DNA from: Alviniconcha marisindica
Taxonomy: Eukaryota > Mollusca > Gastropoda > Provannidae
Direction of reading: 5' to 3'
NCBI GenBank assembly: GCA_018857735.1
Contig: JABMCL010001731.1
Coordinates: forward strand, 30,001 to 94,000
Length of the DNA: 64,000 nucleotides
Every line of letters begins with the position of its first letter. Position 1 is the first letter of the stretch. A model generated the notes under the pieces. The model worked only from the letters and a program-made list of their open reading frames with translations. It was not told the origin of the DNA and did not search any database. Below, in pieces: positions 1-12,094 of the stretch. A program made the translations under genes and the position numbers.

Positions 1-570
1 CAAGCTGTATATATACCCCATGAACACAGGGCTTTAGGCTGCAAGAGGCGAATGTGGGTCGGTGAATCGGCTTAGTGCTAGGGCTAACCCAGTCATAACC
101 CAGTCATAAGATCATAACCCTAGCCCGGAACCCTCACACAAACACTAACCTAAACATGCAAAACGTGTCTACTGAGGCGCATTGTATCTATATTTAGACG
201 GTAAATCATGTGACCGAAACAATCAATGAACGGTCGGTCCTGGTGCGATGGCTAGCCTCATGTTGTGGTTTGTCAGTACTCCGAAGTGTCAATATATATG
301 TAGTCTGACAAAAACAACAACACCTGATGTGGTGTGTTAGTACTCCGACGTGTCAATACTCCGAGAAAAACGGTCTGACGTGGTGTCAATAGTCCCACGT
401 GGAGATTAACCCTACATGCTAATCTCCGACACTGTCAATGATTCCGACATGTCAATAGTCCGACAATACGAACCGGGCGTGACAAAGAAGGACTTTTGTT
501 TGTATTACTTGTAATTGTAAATGTCGCCCAGAGCTGTACAGCATGACATGCCCACACGCGCATAAACTGA
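1..570. other. non-coding, degenerate CCGACNTGTCAATA-type motifs
   Basis: I see no gene. Positions about 275-470 hold scattered degenerate copies of a motif resembling CCGACGTGTCAATA. One 20-base version (446-465) recurs as its exact reverse complement at 1396-1415. Confidence 0.4.
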
Positions 571-576
571 CATGAA

Positions 577-600
577 GAAAAGAAGAAGAAGAAGAAGAAA
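577..600. repeat. (GAA)n microsatellite
   Basis: A short purine trinucleotide tract seen directly. Confidence 0.8.
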
Positions 601-728
601 TGCATTTCTAAGTCGACAAATCCCTCTATAATACATGTGTGAGGCTCAACGCATGAAATCTTACAACAATAACCAACCTAATTTAATAATACACCACTTA
701 CTCTATCCCTCACTCTCCCCCGCGCATG

Positions 729-1558
<830 letters not shown>

Positions 1559-2010
1559 TTATAATGCTGTGTTAATGTACGCATAATTGTTTTCCCCCCT
1601 TTGATCAGGACTGCGTTGATTCCCTGAATTAGTAGCTACGTCTTTCCTGCGTTTCCGTCGACGTACGATCAGCACTATGACCACCACAATGCCCACCAGA
1701 CAGACAAGGCCCACAAATCCTAAACCAGCATACAGTGCCAGATCTGAAGCAGGACCGGTAGTGCTGCTGACATTGCCAGTCGGTTTATTAGTACTGCCGT
1801 TTTCTGTGCTTGTGGTGGTAGGACCACTAATGGAGCTGGGGGAACTAGATGGCTCGCTGCTCGCAGTGGTAGCACTGCTGACATTGCCAGTCGTTTCGGT
1901 AGTTGTCTCACTAGGACTGCTAGCAGTGTTGTTTCCTGTGTGTTGGGTGGTAGGGTCACTAGTGGCGGTGTTGGAACTAGGTGACTCGGTGCTCGCAGTG
2001 CCAGGGGAGT
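1559..2010 (-). CDS. Terminal exon: Ser/Thr stalk, transmembrane helix, cytoplasmic tail of a type I surface protein
   Basis: The frame runs about 150 codons to a TAA at 1559-1561. A minus-strand acceptor (pyrimidine-rich, CCCCAG) ends at 2011, so the exon starts at 2010 in phase 1. The first ~95 residues are Ser/Thr-rich with two TGNVSS repeats and several NxS/T sites, typical of an O-glycosylated stalk. A ~26-residue hydrophobic helix (starting LALYAGLGF) follows, then the basic stop-transfer RRRKRRK, then a tail of about 28 residues ending NNYAYINTAL. The tail holds YxxI-type and YxN-type tyrosine motifs, which in known receptors act in endocytosis or SH2-adaptor binding; that role here is inference. 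The phase matches the upstream mini-exons at 5310-5345 and 13520-13555 and the Ig-like exon at 36313-36693 on the same strand. The protein family is not recognised. A stand-alone mucin-like membrane protein is the alternative. Confidence 0.68.
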
Positions 2011-3107
2011 CTGGGGACAAAGGAAACGAGGGTGAGTACTACGATCACAATATAATACTCGTTTTGGGCGTTAGTCGTGGTACTTTTGATAACTGCCTGG
2101 AGTGGATAATGACTGACAGATTATTTGAAGTCACAGCTACTGGCATACTATACGTACACCCCCTTAAGCTTAGAGCAGCACAGCAGAAGGTTACGATATT
2201 TAATATGCCAAGCAAGCAGCTGCAGACGATCAGTAAAACATTGCCAGCGTTGCGAGACAGTTTTTTTTTTCTTCTCTCTTTTCTTTTGCCGTTCCAGGAC
2301 CAGTTCCTGCTTCAGAAGTATTGTTCCCGCGCCGTGTGTCTGAAGGCCCTGCACCCAGCCAGCCACACCCCAGGTCCACTCAGACACACGGATTTCTCGC
2401 AGGAGATAAGGGTGGGTGGGGTGCTGTGAGGGTGGGGTGGGGTGGGGTGGGATGGAGACTTCGCACTGCTATCGAGTCACTTCGGTGGTGATCACTAATA
2501 CCAGTCCTAATCCAACACACTCAGGGCACCACCCACTGTGGCCCTACTGATGACGATGTTAGCGATGTTAGCAGAGAGCTGACCGCCACCACGTCCCTCC
2601 CTCAGTTCCCCCCATGTGGACTCAGTCTTGGACGTGGAAGACTGATCAGAATCAGGTGCCCCCTCCGGGGCAGAAGGAAACAGGAACGTCTAGACCAAGA
2701 TCATCGCTGGGGCAAAACATCAAGGGCCACAGAAGCCCAGACTTTGAAGTAAAGGATGACACTGAAGAAGTCCACTCATAATGCTATGAAGGTTCAGTTT
2801 GGTTTGAAAATAACCAAAAAGAACCGTAGACCGTGCTTACTGTTACACTTAGCCCGGTTTTAAAACGGCCATGGAACCGCGACACCTGCAGTGTTAGTAA
2901 AATATCTAACAGCACCCTCCATGACGCATCCAAGAAGTATATGAGGATCAGCTGGTGTGTTCCAGGTCTTCTCACTGGGCATTCCCAGCTCTGGGTAGGA
3001 GCTGGTCACGGCTAAAAATATCCCAATCCTACAGGTCTTTCAAACAACATTCCACAAAGCTTAGAATTACTACCGAACAGTGACTGGTATTGCGATGCAA
3101 TCACAAC
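2011..3107. other. intron-like sequence without recognisable genes
   Basis: Lies between the receptor terminal exon and the first MITE. I see a poly-T run at about 2262-2275 and a G-rich tract (listed separately), but no domain or RNA gene. Confidence 0.4.
2405..2455 (+). other. G-rich tract, potential G-quadruplex
   Basis: Repeated GGGTGGGG units give many more than four G-runs within about 50 bp. This satisfies the sequence rule for an intramolecular quadruplex; the function is unknown. Confidence 0.5.
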
Positions 3108-3110
3108 TTA

Positions 3111-3693
3111 AGCCCGTTCTTAATTGGGCGAATGTTTGTTCACCGAACATACTTCGGACAGTTCGACGAACTATGATTCGTTTCTTAACTGAACTTTTAG
3201 TTCGCCGAATATGGTTCGGACAGTCCAAACTTTACTTCGTTCTCAACTGGCGCAGCAGACAGCATGATAAAAAATGTAGGCTAAAGTCAAGTCAAGTCAA
3301 GTCAATATACTTTAATCATCCCTCACAGGGTAATTCAACTAACTACTATCTCATTCTGGGTCTCCGAGACAAGGCTGCGCCTCCCACAAGTCAACAAATA
3401 AACAAATTCCCTCCGAAGCGAGTGAAGAACCTAGCGACACCGTCATCCATTTTTTTTTTTTTATTCATCCACAGGAGAGCTCTGCTCTCAGCCAGTCAGA
3501 GGAAATGATCGTCGAATAGGGCGAATGTTCCCAGAACATGTTGAGCAAAGCTTTTTGGACCCCGAATATAGCTTCGACGAATACTTCCAACTAGGTTCGC
3601 GAAGAAAAGTTCGCCCAATTAAGAACCGAATAGGTTCGCCGAATACTTCCAACTAGGTTCGCGAAGAAACATTCGCCCAATTAAGAACGGCCT
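3111..3693. mobile_element. 583-bp MITE, PIF/Harbinger-like, TTA target duplication
   Basis: The element starts AGCCCGTTCTTAATTGGGCG and ends with its inverse (CGCCCAATTAAGAACGGCCT), flanked by TTA at 3108-3110 and 3694-3696. The right subterminal part holds two tandem copies of a motif containing AATACTTCCAACTAGGTTCG. The middle contains GTCAAGTCAA followed by a CATCCCTCACAGGGTAATT segment resembling a LINE or SINE 3' tail. A second copy sits at 20864-21375. TIRs and a 3-bp TWA duplication are characteristic of PIF/Harbinger non-autonomous elements; no transposase is encoded. Confidence 0.85.
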
Positions 3694-3710
3694 TTAGCTT
3701 ACACGTTTAA

Positions 3711-3925
3711 CCCCTTCACTGCCCCAGCCTGTAAAATTCCCGGGCTGAAAGATGCACGGACGCGCCTGCAAACAGTGTATTTTCCGGTCCTGTAACACAC
3801 CTACTTTCAATACTATGCGTTTTGATAAAACTCCTCTCACATGCCAAAGCGAAACAGAAGACTTCGGGTTTCGAATTTTGCTCTTTTAGTGTTCGTTTTT
3901 AAGTGACATCCTGGCAGTGAAGGGG
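3711..3925. mobile_element. 215-bp MITE, piggyBac-like, TTAA-flanked
   Basis: Perfect 13-bp inverted ends CCCCTTCACTGCC and GGCAGTGAAGGGG are flanked by TTAA at 3707-3710 and 3926-3929. TTAA duplication with CCC-starting TIRs is the signature of piggyBac elements. There is no coding capacity. It lies 14 bp downstream of the preceding MITE's TTA. Confidence 0.75.
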
Positions 3926-4084
3926 TTAAATACGCTATACTGGTCCATGGCCAAGAACTGCGCCCACAGGTATAATAAGCAAATAAGCTCAATCCCCCCC
4001 CCCCTCCCCCGCCCCCACCATACCCCCTCCACCACAAACACACCGACCTAGCTCATTTAACTTCTAAACGGTGACGATACTGAA
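3926..4084. other. short spacer with C-rich run
   Basis: Contains an imperfect poly-C stretch (about 3993-4020). No gene is seen. Confidence 0.5.
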
Positions 4085-4400
4085 CAAATTCATTTGAGCA
4101 GATCCTTTAAGCGGGACGCAACCGGTACTAAATGGAAAGATATTGCTCAAGCAAAAACTGCTGATTTACACACGGACTGGGTACATCGCGTTTTCGTGCG
4201 CTGATTCAAAGGTATAGATGTACACCTTCCAGGCATATACAGGCAAGTTTGAGTTACTGGAAAGGTTGAGGTTGTGATACAATGTGCGAGATTGTGATAC
4301 AATGTGCGGCATAATGCTTAGGTAGCAAACACGCCCCTAAAACGTAAACGAAACAATACTCTAATACTCTCATGCAACAATATACTCTTTTCTTGTGGTC

Positions 4401-4476
<76 letters not shown>
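4401..4476. repeat. (GA)n microsatellite
   Basis: About 75 bp of GA with one AA interruption. It corresponds to the GA tract at 10271 in the duplicated copy. Confidence 0.95.
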
Positions 4477-4479
<3 letters not shown>

Positions 4480-4569
4480 ACTTGGTGTTTTACACTCAGT
4501 CAACCATTACGGTTATATCAAGCGCTATTTTCTAACCCGCTGTTAAATTTAAGCTACAGCAGCCGGACC

Positions 4570-4585
4570 ACACACACACACACAC

Positions 4586-4627
<42 letters not shown>

Positions 4628-4798
4628 CACGCGCAGCGCCACGCACCACGCACGCACACACCACACACATACACACACATACATACATACACACACATAC
4701 ACACGCACGCACGCGCGCGCGCACATACACACAGATGCACGCACGCACATACACACACACATACACATGCACAGCCACACACACATACACATGCGCGT

Positions 4799-4852
<54 letters not shown>
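4570..4852. repeat. (CA)n with CG and TA interruptions
   Basis: A long mixed alternating purine-pyrimidine tract including CGCGCG and CATACA units; a candidate Z-DNA-forming sequence. Confidence 0.93.
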
Positions 4853-4854
<2 letters not shown>

Positions 4855-5309
4855 AGAGGCAGGCAGTCAGACAAACATTTTCAAGCCCCATAAGCAGTAC
4901 GGTGAATGTGAAGGGGAGTGAGCAACATCAGACCGTGAATAGCCCCAACGATCGCCAGTGTGAATATGGGATACAGCGACACAAACAGTAAACAACGAAC
5001 AGTTGAACGAAGGAGTGGACAAATGCAGCGCAGGAGCATATTTTGGTTCTGACATGAACATCAATGCCATCATATGAAAGTAGTCCCATTGCACCATCTG
5101 TAAATTGGTTAATAATGTTATTGCTAAGCAGAGCTTTTGTACATCGACGTAAAGACCTGCATGTCCACTGAAATACGTGAACATTCTGAGAAAAATGGAG
5201 CACAAGACAGGGTTACACAAATGTCATGCAAAACAAAAGCACACGTGCCAGGGTGGGTGGTAAAACAGACTTGGACAATGTTTGCTGCTAAAAATGAAAG
5301 GATTATTAC

Positions 5310-5345
5310 CTGAGGTTGTATTTGGTGGTGCCGTCGTAGGAGCAA
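5310..5345 (-). CDS. 36-nt stalk mini-exon (copy A)
   Basis: On the minus strand, a CGTTTTCAG acceptor ends at 5346 and a CAG|GTAATA donor begins at 5309. They enclose exactly 36 nt in phase 1-1, encoding about 12 residues of type APTTAPPNTTS, a Thr/Pro-rich stretch with one N-glycosylation site. The exon has the same size, phase and splice context as the copy at 13520-13555. It could extend the stalk of the terminal exon at 1559-2010 without changing frame. Without transcripts the exon is a prediction; paralogous preservation of both splice sites and frame is the main support. Confidence 0.55.
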
Positions 5346-5493
5346 CTGAAAACGGGTATATGAAATAGCGTAGGTTTATAATGCATGAAGTGTTGACACA
5401 ATACTGAACTGTATACTTCCGATTCAATGGCGCCGCAAGTAAGTCATCATCTGGTTTCTCTTTCCCCTCCCCTCTCTCTCATCCCCCTCCCTC

Positions 5494-5500
<7 letters not shown>

Positions 5501-5590
<90 letters not shown>
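5501..5590. repeat. (GA)n microsatellite
   Basis: About 90 bp of uninterrupted GA. Confidence 0.97.
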
Positions 5591-5592
<2 letters not shown>

Positions 5593-5636
5593 TGCCTGCG
5601 TGGGGCGGGCCTGTACCTGCGTGCGTGCAGGTGAGT

Positions 5637-5724
5637 GAGTGTGTGTGTGTGCGTGCGTGTGTGCGTGCGTGCGTGCGTGCGTGCGTGTGTGTGTGTGTTT
5701 GTTTGTTTGTGTGTGTGTGTGTTC
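5637..5724. repeat. (GT)n/(GC)n mixed tract
   Basis: GTGTGCGTGCGT-type alternating tract with TTTG interruptions. It is the counterpart of 13800-13860 in duplication copy B. Confidence 0.9.
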
Positions 5725-5905
5725 CATACGCTTCCATTTTCAGGGGCTTTGCATTAGACTGACGGCACCTAGCGGCACAAACAGGAACAGGCCGTTAGGG
5801 GGAAGGGACCAAGGGATGAAGAAAGAAATGAACAAAATGGCTGAAGTTTGTGGTAACTGCCCCCCATTCAAAACAAACCCAGCTAACATGTAGCAGCACA
5901 CATAG

Positions 5906-6931
5906 CCTAAAGGTGTTTGGTACTTCACTGTCCCTTGCGGGAAATTCGGGTCCCCTTACCCGGGTAAGGCTCAGCAGCCGCAAGAGCAGCGCTACCCATT
6001 CCTGTCATTGTGTATAGTACTTTCGTGTGTCCAAACAATGCTATGGCTGCCCGTGTTAGGGATTTTCACGTACGCACAGATGTTGATGCATGCATACGGG
6101 GCCTGTACGGACACCATGAGACAGTCTGCACTGGAATCTGATTCTGGGAGAAAAATCCCTTACCGCACCAGAGACTTGAACCCGCGTCAGTATTGCACCT
6201 GGCTTTTCAGTCGTACGCTCTACCGGCGTTTGGCTAACTCGAGTCGGCTGGTGAGTCAAAACATATTTTTCTTCTTCGTTGCGTGGGGGACCGAGGGCCG
6301 GTATTTGTTCTGCGTGTGCGTGAAAGCATTTAGGCATTTTATGTTTTGTATTATGTATTATTATTTCCTTGATTATTTGGTTTTGCATGCATGTATATAT
6401 GGTGTGCGTGTTGGTATGCATGATACCGAGTCGTTAGAGGGCAGAGGAAGGGGAGTTATGGTTTTTAGTTGTGTATATATTTCGCCGGTGAGAGGCCGTG
6501 CGGGGAGTAAAGATTTTTGTTTTGTTTGTCGTGTGACGTAGAGCCAGGCGGGCATGACGAGCAAGGACAAGGCTGGATGACTTTTCATAAGTGTAATGCA
6601 AATTTGGGGGATTTTTTTGTTGTTGTTGTTGTGGGCCACACCGCTCGGGCTGATAGTGCGGCTCGCAGGCTTTTTGTGAGTTCAGCTTTTGTTATGAAGT
6701 GGGATTAAACAAGATGGCAGATGCTGGCCAGGAATCACCGGTTGCACGTGGTAAACGAACGTGTGTGTGTCAGTGAACAGGGTTGACAGGGTGGGTCGTG
6801 CTAAATTATTAGAAGGGTCTCTGCTTGGGACACTTGGATATTTATAAAATTTATATCATTTGAACTTCGATAATTTTCATGAATATTACTGAATGATAAG
6901 ATTGTTGTTAGAGTTTACTACGGGTTGTGAA
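5906..6931. other. non-coding with a tRNA-related segment
   Basis: No host gene is recognised. Apart from the tRNA-like segment at 6125-6240 (listed separately), I see only TG-rich, low-complexity DNA. Confidence 0.4.
6125..6240 (-). repeat. Possible tRNA-derived SINE head
   Basis: On the minus strand the order is TAGCCAAACGCCGGTAGAGC (A-box-like), then about 45 nt later GGGTTCAAGTCTC (B-box-like), as in RNA polymerase III promoters of tRNA-derived SINEs. The anticodon arm does not pair well and there is no good acceptor stem, so it is not a functional tRNA. The SINE family is unknown. Confidence 0.45.
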
Positions 6932-7320
6932 TTAACCCCGCTACTGCCATGTCCACGTTGGCGACTGGTCGACGTTGACTGCCGGTTGGCACCGCAGCTG
7001 TCCGGTGTTACGGTGTGGCGTCGTAACCTCGCTGCTGCAGTGCACGATGAAGAGTGAGAATAATCAGTGGATGTTTAGCAGGACCAGGTCTGTTATTCGA
7101 GGAAATTGCAGACAGTTATATTCTGATTGCAGGACTCAGTCACGTCAATCACGCCTCGTCAATCAGTCATCAGGCAATATCCACTTTAACCCCGTCGGTT
7201 CGTTCTCCTCATGGTTTGAGGATGCGTGTGTGCGTGTGGTTGTGTATAGCACTAGCATAGCACGGAATGAACTGATATATGTGGATATGCCAACGTAGTG
7301 CACACTTCTAGTTCATTCCG

Positions 7321-7400
<80 letters not shown>

Positions 7401-7655
7401 TCTCAGACCATTTGAGGACCGCAAACCGACGGGGCTAAAAGTGGACATTGCCAGTCATCATCAGACATCCGATTCATCTTGTAAGTTCATCGTACCGTCT
7501 CATCGTCAAGTCTTCAACTCATCTTTCTTCTTCGCTTTTCTTCAATTAACCCCGCTATTGCCATGTCTACGTTGGCGACTGGTCAACGCTTCCTGCCTGT
7601 TGGCACCGCACCTGTCCGGTGTTACGGTGTGACGTCATAACTTCGCTGCTGCAGT
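6932..7655. repeat. Composite repeat: direct ~110-bp ends around an inverted repeat and CA tract
   Basis: The ~110-bp segment starting TTAACCCCGCTACTGCCATG (6932-7042) recurs in the same orientation at 7546-7655 with few changes. Between them, 7172-7200 and 7424-7451 form inverted arms (centred on CCGTCGGTT and AACCGACGG) around a (CA)n. TTAACCCC recurs at the arm, suggesting mobile DNA with TTAA preference, but no transposase is present. Confidence 0.6.
7322..7400. repeat. (CA)n microsatellite
   Basis: About 78 bp of perfect CA at the centre of the inverted arms at 7172-7451. Confidence 0.97.
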
Positions 7656-9989
7656 CTGTGACGCCTTCCAGCACTCCTCACCGTGATCTGTTGCGGGTAC
7701 GGGGCTGCTCGTGACGACTTAGTGTCCTCTGTACCCGTCGTCCACCTTCACTCGCCGCTTCTCGCTTCACTGCACCTCCAGCGCCACCTGCTGTAACCGT
7801 CGGTATAGTGGTGATGTGGCGGCGCGACACTTCACCGTCAGAGACGGAGGGGAGTGTCGACTGGGCGTGACTGCTGTCACACTCCCACTTCGTGGACCAG
7901 TTTCCTTTCGTCGTGTGTTCTTGCTCCGACCAGTGCTCTTAGCCGAGTAAGCTCTTCTTCTCCTTCTTCTTCGTTGGAATTTAATGTCCTCGGATGTCGG
8001 ATGACATATTAGGGACAAACTGAGACCAATGCGTTAGCATGGTTCAGTGATGCTTTACGTCCACAGAAACCATAAGGCTCGTTAGGACGGGGAGCCCAGG
8101 ACGGCCACCTCGACGTTCACACAGCTCCTGAACTCTGAGAGTGAGCTCGTGCGGTTGATCTATTATATAGCATTTGCACCTTCTTTAGATTGATCTTGAT
8201 CTTGTCCTAGATATGGAACGTCGCCGGACCTGTCTTTGGGTATAAATGCGACGGGAGGGGAGTGCGCGCGTGTGAATTAGATGGTGACTGGGTCATCGCA
8301 TTTTTAACGTACTACTATCCGCTGTTGTTGTGAAATGACATGATGTATTTGTGAATGATTTAATTGGTGCCTTTCATGTTTAAATCATAGTTAAGTCGTG
8401 CGTGTGAAGCGGCGAGTTTTGCGTGTGATGGGTGGTGTTATGTAATTATTAAAGGGTTTGAAAGGTTTCTCATTGTTGTGTTGTGGTGCTGGGAAGTCAG
8501 TGCGGGAAAGTGTGCGAGGGATTACGTCAGCGACCATTAGAGAAGCGACTGGCGCCGTCCCAGGTACCACTGAAGATCACAATTCATGCATCAAGACGTA
8601 ACATAGTCAACACAGATGGCGAACAGGAGACAGGAAAATGGGAAGGGGTCGTTGGATCACTGACATCCGCTACAATTGGCGAAATGTGAACTTCAAACTG
8701 ACAAGGCTGTTGACAAGTGGTGTATAATCAGTTTCGAGTTTTTGATGTCACGCGCGTTGCATTGTTGGTAAAACAATGAACTTTTCCGATCTAAAAATAA
8801 ACACAAGCCAGTAGCTAGTTTTGAATATTGACGACTCGTGCGTGTGGAAGGAGGGCCGGACTTATGGACTCTTTAACAGAGCGGGATTAGCGGCTGTCCG
8901 CCTTTAACTTTGTTTGCTCAACATACATAGACTTATGGGCCCAGATGACATTTATAAACGTTTTATGTCCATAAGGAGGATAATTTATGATGTAAAAAAG
9001 ACTGGGCAATCTGATTTTGCTGAAAAGCGAAAATCTACAAAATGGAAGCTCTTTCGAAAATCAGCCACGCTGAGAAAGTGGACTAGTATCCATCCGACTC
9101 ACTTCGGAAGGCAAGGTGTTAAAGTTCTTCATTGTTTAATGTTCTTCAAACATGGCCATCTTCCCCCCACACAGCGGCTAGTTCCGTTATGACTACACAG
9201 AGGTCTACCCCCTCCATCACCCTGCCTCCTGTTGTGGTAAGACTAACGCCGGGCCCCCTCCCCCCCCCCCGGGCCCCACCCCCCACCCCCCACCCACCTC
9301 CCTTTGCTACCCCTCCCTAAGACCCCGCATGCCCCCCACATTACTACCTTGTTAGTAGTGTCTTACAACCCCCCCTCCTGTAAGGCCCCGCATACCACCC
9401 GCATGACTACCTTGTTACTGTCTACATACCCCCTCCATTATCCTGCCTTCCACCGTGTTGGTGTCTACCCTGTTCCTCCGCTGCTCCCCTAACACCCGTC
9501 TCTTCAAAACTCCAGTGAGTTAGGTCTTTGGCGGAGATCAAGGTATTTATCGATTAACGCATTTCCTGATCATCTAATTATTAAATTTGTTGATTTTTGT
9601 TGTTGTATTCGAACTTTGTTGACACAAACACAATCCTGTCACTTTCTCGTGGCCGAGTATTCTTTTAATCGTGTTTCTTGTATCCCAGTTCTCCTGAAGC
9701 GTTTTGTTTCCAAACAACCAGCCTTCTTTGAACGCTTTGTCCAGCAGGAGGTAGATGTTAAAATAAAAACTTTTTTTTTTTTTTTACTTTGAGTGAGTTA
9801 GTAACGGATAACGGGGCTGAATTCACACAAGTGTCCTAACACCCCCGTTCTTCTTTTCTTCTTCTTCTTTTTTCTGTTTTTGTTGTTTTTTGCACGCGCC
9901 GCCTCTTTGATTTCGGGCACGGAAGTTGAACGTTCAGTTTGTGAACTGTGTTTTCTGCAGTCGAGTTTAAGTCTTTGTTTTCATTTGTA
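7656..9989. other. non-coding with dispersed repeat fragments
   Basis: No coding region is supported. Visible pieces: a TTTAATGTCCTCGGATG...ATTAGGGACAA segment (7990-8017), which recurs at 44733 and 53143; an inverse AAACCATAAGG tail (8046-8078) matching 49255-49300; C-rich sequence at 9250-9500; and poly-T at about 9771-9785. Confidence 0.4.
8551..8925. repeat. Dispersed repeat shared with 38036-38660
   Basis: Segments around 8551-8645 (CATCAAGACGTAACATAGTC context) and 8771-8925 (AATAAACACAAGCCAGTAGC context) match 38568-38660 and 38036-38165/38222-38335. The two segments are in opposite order at the two loci, which suggests a shuffled or tandemly arrayed repeat family. Confidence 0.6.
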
Positions 9990-10268
9990 CAGATCCTTTA
10001 GGCGGGACGCGACCGGTACTAAATCAGCAGATAAGGCTAAAGCAAGAACTGCTGATTTACACACGGGCTGGTTACATCGCGTTTTCGTGCGCTGATTCAA
10101 AGGTATGGATCTATACCTTCCAGGCTTATACAGGCAAGTTTGAGTTACGGGAAAGTCTGAGACTGATACAATGTGCGGCACAATACTTAGGTAGCAAACA
10201 CGCCCCTAAAACGTAAAATGAAACAATACTGTAATACTCGCATGCACAATATACTCTTTTCTTGTAGT

Positions 10269-10270
<2 letters not shown>

Positions 10271-10361
<91 letters not shown>
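10271..10361. repeat. (GA)n microsatellite
   Basis: About 90 bp of GA abutting a LINE 3' end in minus orientation. Confidence 0.96.
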
Positions 10362-10363
<2 letters not shown>

Positions 10364-10364
10364 C

Positions 10365-10960
10365 TCGAACTCAAAACTTTAATACTGAAGGATAGTAGCG
10401 TTATGTCCATTTGGACCTATCTAACAGCCAGTCCTTGCTATACTGCAAACACAAATAAACACGACAGTACCACAAACAAATATTATAAGCACGATTAAGC
10501 AGTTGATTAATGCAGTATCATAGTTCCTACAAATGTGCAGAAACATCAGAATTAAATTTCGTTCATGGGCATACATGTGTACAACACTCAGTGTTTTTAG
10601 GCAAACGTGTGACTCAAACAAATCCGTCTAAATTTGCCGAAAGGTTATTCCCAGACATATATTTGTGCAGATTACGTTTAAACAAGGAAGAAAATACACG
10701 ATTTTATACTTTGAGGCAGGGAGTTCCAGAGGGACGCTCCAGCGAAGGATATGCTAGTTTTAAATAAGTCAAGCCTTGGCCTTGGTACGTAGAGGTTTTT
10801 TCCTGGAGTTAGTGTATGGGACTGGTGACTAATAAAGAGTTGTGCCAGGTAGTTTGTGGAATTATTATTAAGAACTTTAAGCGTAAATATTCCTTTATTG
10901 TAAACGAGCTGTTGCGGTAGGTTTAAAATTCCAAGTGCTCTCATCTTCTGCTCTGTAGAT
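10365..10960 (-). mobile_element. CR1/L2-like LINE fragment, 3' end
   Basis: The minus frame at 10678-10944 encodes the C-terminal region of a LINE ORF2: NKGIFTLKVLNNNS, LYVPRPRLDLF and SISFAGASLWNSLP. The last is the conserved block near the end of CR1/L2/Rex-type proteins. It ends in a LINE 3' tail (10365-10430) touching the (GA)n tract through a GAACTCGAACTC motif. It closely matches 62128-62690. It is 5'-truncated and not functional, and it lies inside duplication copy B but is missing from copy A. Confidence 0.8.
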
Positions 10961-10965
10961 AGGGT

Positions 10966-10966
<1 letters not shown>

Positions 10967-11047
<81 letters not shown>
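10967..11047. repeat. (GA)n microsatellite
   Basis: About 80 bp of GA at the 5' truncation point of the LINE fragment. Confidence 0.95.
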
Positions 11048-11052
<5 letters not shown>

Positions 11053-11532
11053 TCTTATAAGTAACTAAGCTGAGTGTTTAATTGGAACCGCGAAAGTGGA
11101 TGACCATAAGTGATTTAAGAAGGTTACAAGGTTAAAAAAGAAGAAAAGATTAGCAAGGTTATGGCCGGAGCCCATAGAATAATTTTCTTATAGTCGAAGT
11201 TTGTTTTTAAAGCGAGTTTCTGACATCCGATTCTACATCCGATGTATTGGTAGTCGTTGCAGTAGTAGTCGTAGTTTCGGTAGTAAAAATAATAGCAATA
11301 ATAATTTGGTATAAAGTACCATTATCTAACCCGAGTTAAATGTAAACTCACTGCGCTGTACAAACAACTCATGACAAAACATTTACATACATTTCAACAG
11401 GCAGAACCATCAAATACTTCATTCTGGTAGTGGTAGTGGTGGTGGAAGTAGTAGTAATATGTTTTGGTAATACTTCATCAATCACTTGCGGGAAATTTGG
11501 GTCGCATTACTTGGGTCAGGCTACAACAGCCG
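11048..11532. other. non-coding, no recognised feature
   Basis: AT-rich, with GTAGT-type trinucleotide stretches (11250-11290 and 11425-11460). No gene is seen. Confidence 0.4.
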
Positions 11533-11714
11533 GAACACACACACACACACACACGCAACGCACGCACGCACCGCGCACCGTAGCACGCATACTCACGCAC
11601 ACACATACAAATACCCCAGCGCCGCACACCACCACGCGCACACAGCCTTAAACCCCGGGACAACACATACATATACACCAGGGCGCAGCACGCACACACA
11701 ATTACACACACACG

Positions 11715-11761
<47 letters not shown>

Positions 11762-11806
11762 CACACACACACACACACGCACGCACGCACGTAGGCAGAC
11801 AGGCAA
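11533..11806. repeat. (CA)n with CG interruptions
   Basis: Counterpart of 4570-4852 in duplication copy A. Confidence 0.93.
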
Positions 11807-12094
11807 ACACATTCAAGCCCCAGAAGCAGTACGGTGAATATGGAGGCGTGTGAGCAACATCAGACTGTGAAAAGCCCCACGGATCGCCAGTGTGAATATG
11901 GGATGCAGCGACACAAAGAGTAAACAACGAACAGTTGAACGATGAAAGGGGGCACAAATGCAGCACTGAAGCATGTTTCAGTTTTTACATAAACATACAA
12001 TGTGATTTTAATAACATAGTCCCGCTACACCATCTATAAATTGGTTAATAATGTTATTGTTAATCAGAGCTTTTGTACAGCGACGTAAAGACGG

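Larger units (their letters stand above)
4085..5905 (+). repeat. Segmental duplication, copy A
   Basis: Several blocks match 9990-14030 in the same order and orientation: 4085-4400 (CAGATCCTTTAAGCGGGACG...), the CA tract and its flank 4570-5150, the mini-exon block 5160-5430, and 5430-5905 (ending at AACATGTAGCAGCACAC). Copy B has extra DNA at about 10365-11300 and 12095-13370. The blocks look highly similar by eye, with substitutions and microsatellite length changes. The duplicated material includes a 36-nt stalk exon. Confidence 0.85.

Noticed and set aside
5427..5762. Arg/Glu and Leu/Ser open frames over GA repeats
   Set aside because: Same artefact as CA repeats.
6161..6240. Functional tRNA (Phe-like GAA anticodon loop) on the minus strand
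   Set aside because: Anticodon and acceptor stems do not pair; A- and B-boxes alone fit a SINE relic better.
7767..8018. Arg-rich small protein on the minus strand
   Set aside because: The Arg run comes from a TTC/CTT pyrimidine repeat; no other support.
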